Of a stretch of 8,044 bases of DNA, positions 1-5,477 are shown piece by piece. The stretch covers positions 1 through 8,044 of the forward strand of contig CALDGX010000165.1 in the NCBI GenBank assembly GCA_937941715.1, written 5' to 3'. This stretch comes from an uncultured Chloracidobacterium sp. (GTDB taxonomy: Bacteria; Acidobacteriota; Blastocatellia; Pyrinomonadales; Pyrinomonadaceae). The notes below the pieces were generated by a model. It was not told the DNA's origin and did not search any database. It saw nothing but the letters and a program-made list of their open reading frames with translations. Numbering within the stretch: the first letter of the stretch is position 1; each line of letters starts with the position of its first letter. A program made the position numbers and the translations under genes.

Positions 1-2
1 CC

Positions 3-155
3 ATGCTGCTGAATGAAGGTAAAATTGTCGTAACAGACGGTGCCGGATTCGGCGCCGACGGATTTATCAGATTCTCGTACGCGACGTCGATGGAAAATCT
101 CGAAAGGGCTGTGGGAGAACTGAGATCGATGTTTGGAACTAGGGCTCAGCCGTAA
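3..155 (+). CDS. C-terminal fragment of a class I/II PLP-dependent aminotransferase (aspartate aminotransferase-like)
   Basis: The gene enters from the left edge: bases 1-2 complete a codon begun outside the window, and 50 in-frame codons run to a TAA at 153-155. The translated end reads LLNEGKIVVTDGAGFGADGF followed by IRFSYATSMENLERAV. This matches the C-terminus of AspC-like aminotransferases, where a variable loop with G-x-x-FG-x-x-G leads into IR(I/L/F)SYATS. The arginine in IRFSYA corresponds to the conserved residue that holds the alpha-carboxylate of the amino acid substrate in this fold. The active-site lysine and cofactor residues lie outside the window, so the substrate (aspartate or another amino acid) cannot be decided. 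The ATG at position 3 is internal and is not a start. The last 17 bp overlap the end of the convergent gene. The family call is good; the exact enzyme is open. Confidence 0.85.
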   Translation: MLLNEGKIVVTDGAGFGADGFIRFSYATSMENLERAVGELRSMFGTRAQP

Positions 156-3100
156 AATCTATATCGGCCAATTCTTCCTGAACCGTTACGATCCGCGTCG
201 GGCTTGCAAATACATAGCGTTTCGCCGCGATACTCAGTACCACCGTTTGCCCAGCCTCTAAACGATCAAAACGATAATGACCAAACGCATTGGTCAACGC
301 CGAGCGTACATTGCCGCTTTGATCGGTCAGAGAAACCCTAACATTCCTGATAGCGCTGCCGTCCGCCGTTGTCACCCGTCCGCTGATCGAAATCTCGGCG
401 GCGGTTGGAGCAAGGCCTGAGATCGCCCACGGCGAAAACGCGGTAACGCCGGCGTATTCGACCCAATTATTCGCAGAATCCCGCGATGTCGCTCCTTGTG
501 CAGTCCATGCCGTACCGTTATTTCGCCACAGTTGGAGCGTTGATTCGCTATTGCCGTTCAATTCCGGATCGAGATACCGAAGCCGCAGAGTCGCTGTATA
601 ACCGCTGCCGCCTGTCGGCGTTATCTGATAGCTCCGCCGGACGGCATTCGGAAATCCAACTGGGGCAACGGAGGATGTATCGACCTTTATATCCGTTGGC
701 GGCGTGCCCGAGGTAAAACGAATGGTGGTGAACGGGTTGCCAAATGTAATCGTCGATCCGGGACATGCCGCCAGATTTGTCCGACGAATATTGCCAAAGA
801 TCTCACCTGCATTTTGCCAAACGGTCGTGCATGGAAATGAGAACGTAAATGCTCCCGTATTCACCCGAATACCGGGGCTTTCGACGACGAGGTTGGTGCC
901 CGCGTAATTTACATCACCTACAAGCGTTACTGCACTGCGGCTAAGAAAACTGAGATACGTCGGAGTCCAAGTCCCCGCACCGCCGAGATTCTGCACGACG
1001 TTTGTCGTACCGGAGAACGGCCCGAAATACATATCGGCTGAGATCGAGCCGTTGTTCATGACGGTACTATTGCCGGTTGCGTTCACGTATTGGCTACTGC
1101 CGGTTCGATTGAGAACACCGTCGATGGTCACATCGCCTCGAGCCGTCAAATTGCCACCTAGGGTCGCCGTTGCGCCGGCGTCGACGTTAAAAGGGCCGCT
1201 GATTGAACCGCCATTCAACGTGGCTGTCCCTGAAACGATCTTCACCGAGGGGAGATTCCCCGAAACGGTCGTTGCTCCGGACAGCGGCTGGATGCGAATG
1301 GTTCCCGTACCGAGTATCTGCCCGCTGAGAGAATTTCCGGCATGGGTAAGCGTCGTTGTTCCGATGTTGAGCGTGCTCGACCCGCCGGTCCTAAGTGATC
1401 CTCCCGAGAATGTCATATCATTCATCAGCGTGACCGTCGCCGCCCCGCCCTGGCCTCCTCCGATATCCAAAAATGAGGGCGACCACGAGCCTGTGCCCAC
1501 GATCGACTGTGAACGGGGTACTGTGTCTGCATTCAAACCGAAGAAAAAATCTTGCCCGGCGACGTTGCTTATCTCGCCGTTATTGGTAAGCGTCGTGCCA
1601 TTGAAATAGAACGTCGAGGTAGCCGACGAACTTCCAGTCGTCGTGATCCGGCCATTCACGGTCACATCGTTATTCGCCGTAAGATTTGAGAAATTCAATG
1701 CCAGCGTTGCTCCGGCGTCGACGACCAGTGGTCCGCCGATCAGGTTCGAGTTTCCTGTTACGACCGATGTGCCGGATGCAAACTTGAGGGTCGGCGTGAA
1801 ACTCGCATTGAAGTACGAGAAAGCAGAGTTGACGCCCGTACGCGGATTGATAAGTATAGTACCTGCCCCCGACACCGCTCCAGTGCCGGTAAAATTGAGA
1901 TTGTCGTTGATCGCAACCGAATTTGCTCCGATGTTAAGCGGACCGCTAATGGTAAAATTGTTCGCTTCAAAAGTCTTGCTATTGGGTACCGTTAATCCTG
2001 TGCCGCTGCCCATTCCGGTGAATCGTAGTATCCCCGGGCCTGAAAAAGTGTGCGCGCGGAAACCGCCCAGATAATGCTGGTTATAGCCAAGCGTTCTACC
2101 TTGTATCTTTCCGAAATTGAACAGATCACCGGCTATCAAGAGATCGGTTGTAAGGCTGAGCGTCGCTGCGCTCCCATAATAAAAACTGCCGTATGTATTG
2201 ATCCGCCCGGCTATCAGGTTGGTATTTGCATCGACCGTAATGTCTTTTGTTGCTTCCAGCGTATCCTCTACGATCACATTTCCGCCGAGCGTTATCGCTT
2301 CTGATGCATCTATCGACTTGAAAGAGATCACCCCGCCGCTGTAAATATTACGGGCTGTGAGAAACCCTCCACCAGTGGGAGAGGTGGAAACGGTAGTTCC
2401 ATAATTAGCGAAGTTCTCACTGACAGTGAGGCTTCGTCCGCCTATTAGTCTGAGATCGCTGTCCACACGTACGTTCTTTGCGAGACCCGAGGCTCCAGTC
2501 ATGCTTAACGGACATGAGACCACAACATTGACGGAAGAATCAGGAATAAATCCACTCGGCCAGTTACAACCGCAATTCCATTCTCCCGCGCACGGGCAAG
2601 TCGTAGTCGGCTGCTCGCATCTCGGGGACAAATATCCCGGCGTCGACACCTGGTAAACGCCACGCCCGTGCGTAGCTGCTGCGAGTTTCCCTTGATTATA
2701 AAAAAGCTCATCCACAGCGACATTTGCCGGCCCGCCCTGGGGTAACATCCAAGTCGCCCCGGCGTCTTCGGACGCAAAAATGCCGATCTCGGTACCGACG
2801 TAAAGATAATCCGGGCGCACCGGGTTTATTACGATGCTGCGAACCGGAACATCGGGCAAACTCGTCGCACCTGATCCGCTAACGTCGGTCCACGTCACAC
2901 CGAGATCCTCGGTGCGGTAAATGTTATCGCTCGAAAATCCTCCGTAAGTTGCATATATCCAGTTCGGGTTGTGCGTTTCGTCGATCGCGATCCGCATTAC
3001 GTAACGCTGTGGGGTTCCGTTGTCGATCCTGGACCACGTGGCGGGAGTTGAAAGGCCGTTCTGAGAAATATACATCTGCCCGTCGTTGTGGCCGACGACT

Positions 3101-5289
3101 ACAAGATCCGAATTAACTTTTGCGACAGCAATTGCACTTATAGGTGGAGTTGGATTCGGGTCGGGCGCGGGCGGCCGCGGCGCGACGGGCGACTTTATCT
3201 CTGCCCACGTCGGCTGACCTGCAGCTTTAATATTGTTGCTCCGCCAAAGGCTGATCCCACCCGCGAGCATTCGATTGGGATCATTCGGATCGAGAATAAA
3301 CGGCGCGATAAAGTTGGCGAACTCGTCCCCTTTTGCTGCATCCAGGATCCCCGAAGTAGTGCAGGGGCCGTTGTTCGCCGGTACGGGATTACAGTATATG
3401 TACGATGCCGAACCAGCTCCATTGGTGCTCCGTTGTATTGTCAGATGAATATACTCGGTATAAAAATAATTGACATTCGTCGGATCGGCCGCGACGTAGC
3501 CGCCATCGCCGCCCGTAAAGTCTGTCCAGCCGCTAAATCCGACCGGATCGGCCCTCAGGTTGCCGTTATCCTGCGTACCGCCGATGATCAACCCGGCCGA
3601 ATTCGCTGCACCACCGTAAAATTGGGTAATGCCGAGACTGTTGTTCAGATTCGTCCAGCCTGATGTTTGAGCAACGGTTGACACGTCATTTGCCCGGTAT
3701 ATCCCTCCGTCATTGCCGAAGAAGACCGTTTTATTTGTACTGTTATTAAATGCCGGGGACGCCACGATCATATGATGATCGGCATGAGCTGAAACATTGG
3801 CCGGGCTTTGCCATCGACTGATCTGGGTAAACGTCTGTCCGCTGTCGGTACTTCGCCATAGATCAAGGCCTCCGATGATAATATTGCCCGGATCCTGAGG
3901 ATTTACCCAAATGATGTTGGCATAATTGCCTTGCCTAGAAAGGGCTTTGGCCGCGGTATTGATCAGCGTAAAAGTCTGTCCGCCATCCGTGCTTCTGTAC
4001 ACTTCGCCCTCGTTTTTATTTACCGAAGCGTAAACAATAGTCGGGTTACTTGGAGCATACGCGACCTCAACCCGCTGGCCTGCTCCGATCGCCGGTGAAA
4101 AAGTCGCCGTCGTCCACGATTGTCCGGCCGTGGTTGTATAGCCAACCAAACCATTGGAACTCCCGATCGCAAGTTGTGAGTTGATCGGATCAAAGTCAAC
4201 GTCTAGAAATTCCCCTGATGTTCCCGCGGGACTCCAGGTCAGCCCGCCGTTGGTGGATCGCTGTATCCCGTCGGTAGTGGCGGCCAAGATCGTTGAGCCG
4301 TCCGGCGAGATCGCTAACCGGTTAACGTATTCCCACGGACAAGGCGTGCCGACCGGACAAACCGCGGGATCGGATGCCCTGGTGCTCGCAAGACGGGTCC
4401 AGTTGACGCCAGAGTCCGTCGACTTAAAAATTCCGTCTCCCCGCTGGGTGTGACCACTGCCGATACCCTCACCCGTAGCGGCGTACATTGTAGCCGGATT
4501 GATCGGATCGATCACCATCGCCGATACGGCGAGATTCGGCATAAAATCGTCGACTGGAAACCAAGTAGTTCCGCTGTTGACCGTTTTCCATATTCCGCCG
4601 CCGACACTGCCGACCCACATCATATTAGTGTTGGTCGGATGTATGGCTATCGAACGTATACGTCCCCCGATATTGCCCGGGCCTTGCGAAACCCAATCTC
4701 CCGGCGCGAGTCCTGCAACCGTTAGCCCGTGTGGTTTCCCGGCCTCGATCGCTCTTCGCTGCTGTTCGGCCTGCATTTCTTTGAGCCGCTCTTTCGCCTT
4801 TTCCATTGCGTCGAACGGGATCTCACCTTTTTCGTCCTTCAACTGCATGTTGCGAAAATCTGCCGCCTTGTCCGCGTATTCGGCCCTCGCTCGTTCACGG
4901 CGTTCCTCCGCCTCTTCGTCCGGCTCGGAGTCCTCCGAAACGCCAGGAACACGCGGGATCGATTGGCGTTCTCGCGTGGGATCGAGCCTTTCTGATCCGA
5001 CCAGAAAAGCCTCGGACTTAAAAGGCCTGACCGCCGCGAACTCGTTTTTCTCATTGATGTGCGGCTCTTCAGCTACTTTTTCCGGTGGCAGGTCCTGAGT
5101 TTGATTTGCTGCGGCGGAATCGGTCAGGGCTTGCGAAATGTTCGTTCCCGTCACTATACTTCGACCTTCCTCATGTAAAGCAACCTTAAGAAAAAGAGGC
5201 ACGCAAATGATTGTTACGAGTGTCGAGAAAACCACCGTTCGGTTGTAGCTTAGTCTTTTTTGTCTGATCTCTTTTTCTCCTGTCATCAT
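139..5289 (-). CDS. Giant secreted/surface protein: BNR/VPS10-type propeller, beta-solenoid repeats, carboxypeptidase-regulatory-like tail
   Basis: The product has 1716 residues. Residues 1-17 are basic, and residues 18-38 form one hydrophobic segment (export signal or uncleaved anchor; no lipobox at C29 and no clear AxA cleavage site). Residues 118-183 are Glu/Arg/Lys/Ala-rich and probably coiled coil. Residues about 196-884 are a BNR/sortilin-like propeller region. It opens with GPGNIGGRIRSIAIHP, has Asp-boxes such as STDSGVNW (290), STNGGLTW (345), STDGGQTF (433), STDSGQTF (480) and SEDAGATW (840), and shows HADHH (502), GNDGGIYR (525), GGTQDNGN (570) and the closing THGRGVY (873). Cysteine pairs 311/317 and 633/643 could be disulfides. 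A hinge at 891-926 has six cysteines. Residues about 930-1500 are Gly/Thr/Asn-rich solenoid-like repeats. Residues about 1500-1627 resemble a beta-rich module common before C-terminal domains of large surface proteins, and 1632-1716 a carboxypeptidase-regulatory-like fold (ISGRVTTADGSAIRNVRVSL, then NAFGHYRFDRLEAG). Family knowledge suggests adhesion, glycan binding or matrix function. No catalytic residues are identifiable, so sialidase activity should not be assumed. It is divergent from the 5478 regulator. There are no frameshifts. Confidence 0.9.
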   Translation of the reverse strand: MMTGEKEIRQKRLSYNRTVVFSTLVTIICVPLFLKVALHEEGRSIVTGTNISQALTDSAAANQTQDLPPEKVAEEPHINEKNEFAAVRPFKSEAFLVGSERLDPTRERQSIPRVPGVSEDSEPDEEAEERRERARAEYADKAADFRNMQLKDEKGEIPFDAMEKAKERLKEMQAEQQRRAIEAGKPHGLTVAGLAPGDWVSQGPGNIGGRIRSIAIHPTNTNMMWVGSVGGGIWKTVNSGTTWFPVDDFMPNLAVSAMVIDPINPATMYAATGEGIGSGHTQRGDGIFKSTDSGVNWTRLASTRASDPAVCPVGTPCPWEYVNRLAISPDGSTILAATTDGIQRSTNGGLTWSPAGTSGEFLDVDFDPINSQLAIGSSNGLVGYTTTAGQSWTTATFSPAIGAGQRVEVAYAPSNPTIVYASVNKNEGEVYRSTDGGQTFTLINTAAKALSRQGNYANIIWVNPQDPGNIIIGGLDLWRSTDSGQTFTQISRWQSPANVSAHADHHMIVASPAFNNSTNKTVFFGNDGGIYRANDVSTVAQTSGWTNLNNSLGITQFYGGAANSAGLIIGGTQDNGNLRADPVGFSGWTDFTGGDGGYVAADPTNVNYFYTEYIHLTIQRSTNGAGSASYIYCNPVPANNGPCTTSGILDAAKGDEFANFIAPFILDPNDPNRMLAGGISLWRSNNIKAAGQPTWAEIKSPVAPRPPAPDPNPTPPISAIAVAKVNSDLVVVGHNDGQMYISQNGLSTPATWSRIDNGTPQRYVMRIAIDETHNPNWIYATYGGFSSDNIYRTEDLGVTWTDVSGSGATSLPDVPVRSIVINPVRPDYLYVGTEIGIFASEDAGATWMLPQGGPANVAVDELFYNQGKLAAATHGRGVYQVSTPGYLSPRCEQPTTTCPCAGEWNCGCNWPSGFIPDSSVNVVVSCPLSMTGASGLAKNVRVDSDLRLIGGRSLTVSENFANYGTTVSTSPTGGGFLTARNIYSGGVISFKSIDASEAITLGGNVIVEDTLEATKDITVDANTNLIAGRINTYGSFYYGSAATLSLTTDLLIAGDLFNFGKIQGRTLGYNQHYLGGFRAHTFSGPGILRFTGMGSGTGLTVPNSKTFEANNFTISGPLNIGANSVAINDNLNFTGTGAVSGAGTILINPRTGVNSAFSYFNASFTPTLKFASGTSVVTGNSNLIGGPLVVDAGATLALNFSNLTANNDVTVNGRITTTGSSSATSTFYFNGTTLTNNGEISNVAGQDFFFGLNADTVPRSQSIVGTGSWSPSFLDIGGGQGGAATVTLMNDMTFSGGSLRTGGSSTLNIGTTTLTHAGNSLSGQILGTGTIRIQPLSGATTVSGNLPSVKIVSGTATLNGGSISGPFNVDAGATATLGGNLTARGDVTIDGVLNRTGSSQYVNATGNSTVMNNGSISADMYFGPFSGTTNVVQNLGGAGTWTPTYLSFLSRSAVTLVGDVNYAGTNLVVESPGIRVNTGAFTFSFPCTTVWQNAGEIFGNIRRTNLAACPGSTITFGNPFTTIRFTSGTPPTDIKVDTSSVAPVGFPNAVRRSYQITPTGGSGYTATLRLRYLDPELNGNSESTLQLWRNNGTAWTAQGATSRDSANNWVEYAGVTAFSPWAISGLAPTAAEISISGRVTTADGSAIRNVRVSLTDQSGNVRSALTNAFGHYRFDRLEAGQTVVLSIAAKRYVFASPTRIVTVQEELADIDFTAEP
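889..1776 (-). repeat. Internal duplication of a ~120-residue solenoid module in the giant surface protein
   Basis: Two segments of the protein align along most of their length: residues about 1172-1298 (positions 1396-1776) and about 1353-1467 (positions 889-1233). Shared landmarks in the same order are GPLVVDAGAT / GPFNVDAGAT, then NLTANNDVTVNG / NLTARGDVTIDG, then TTTGSSS / NRTGSSQ, then LTNNGEIS / VMNNGSIS, then GTGSWSPSFL / GAGTWTPTYL, and finally MNDMTFSGGSL / VGDVNYAGTNL. A more degenerate earlier copy begins at GPLNIGANSVAINDNLNFTG (residue 1116). At the DNA level the VDAGAT codons remain nearly identical (positions 1169-1186 and 1706-1723), but the rest has diverged, so these are old protein-level repeats rather than a recent DNA duplication. 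Such alternating 'new element, mean value, new coil' patterns are typical of beta-helical stalks. Confidence 0.7.
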
Positions 5290-5292
5290 TCG

Positions 5293-5300
5293 TCCTCTCT
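5293..5300 (-). promoter_or_regulatory. Ribosome binding site of the giant gene; it favours the second of two adjacent ATGs
   Basis: Reading the minus strand, AGAGAGGA lies at 5300-5293, just ahead of a double start ATGATG (5289-5284). The spacing from GAGG to the first ATG is only 4 nt, and to the second ATG (5286) it is 7 nt, the usual optimum. The real start may therefore be the second methionine, which would shorten the protein by one residue only. Confidence 0.6.
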
Positions 5301-5338
5301 CGGCCTATCGACACTTGAAGTTTCACAATGGTGGGAGT

Positions 5339-5449
5339 CGAGCGGACGGACCGGCGATACAAAAGTTTTGCCGTTTCGCATCGCCTTGCGCTATGATGAC
5401 CGTAACTTTACTAGGGTTCGGCTCGACGCTTTTTCATTCTGTCCGCTCG
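5339..5449. repeat. Separated 9-bp inverted repeat flanking the predicted promoter (possible operator half-sites)
   Basis: CGAGCGGAC at 5339-5347 is the exact reverse complement of GTCCGCTCG at 5441-5449. A related half-site, GCTCGAC at 5421-5427, is the reverse complement of GTCGAGC at 5337-5343. The arms sit on either side of the predicted promoter at 5368-5397, within the shared upstream region of the two divergent genes. They might be binding sites for the neighbouring winged-helix regulator. A single 9-bp match in a region this size can also occur by chance, so this is only suggestive. Confidence 0.3.
5368..5397 (+). promoter_or_regulatory. Predicted sigma70-type promoter for the membrane regulator gene
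   Basis: TTGCCG at 5368-5373 (four of six matches to TTGACA) and TATGAT at 5392-5397 (five of six matches to TATAAT) are separated by 18 bp. Transcription would begin near 5404, giving a leader of roughly 70 nt before the start codon at 5478. It is the best match I found in the 188-bp divergent region. I could not identify a comparably convincing promoter for the leftward gene. The prediction rests on the E. coli consensus, which may not hold fully in this organism. Confidence 0.45.
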
Positions 5450-5465
5450 CTAACCAACTTACGGC

Positions 5466-5470
5466 GAGGG
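5466..5470 (+). promoter_or_regulatory. Ribosome binding site of the membrane regulator gene
   Basis: GAGGG at 5466-5470 sits 7 nt before the ATG at 5478. Another ATG at 5473 is only 2 nt from this site and in a different frame, so the site supports 5478 as the start. Confidence 0.6.
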
Positions 5471-5477
5471 TGATGGA

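Noticed and set aside
1052..1609. 185-codon open frame on the plus strand, and similar long plus-strand frames at 1643-2074, 3088-3663 and 4499-5098
   Set aside because: They are antisense to the giant surface gene. Their translations are rich in Pro/Val/Arg without recognisable domains, as expected from the complement of Gly/Thr/Asn-rich repeats, and the minus frame is intact and domain-rich.
2638..4704. Assigning sialidase or glycosyl hydrolase activity to the BNR propeller
   Set aside because: Asp-boxes are structural and occur in many non-enzymatic propellers. I could not identify the arginine triad or the nucleophile tyrosine of sialidases.
5200..5240. Possible lipoprotein signal (Cys29 in the N-terminal hydrophobic segment of the giant protein)
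   Set aside because: The residues before the cysteine are T-I-I, lacking the Gly/Ala/Ser at -1 of a lipobox, and the cysteine lies in the middle of the hydrophobic stretch.
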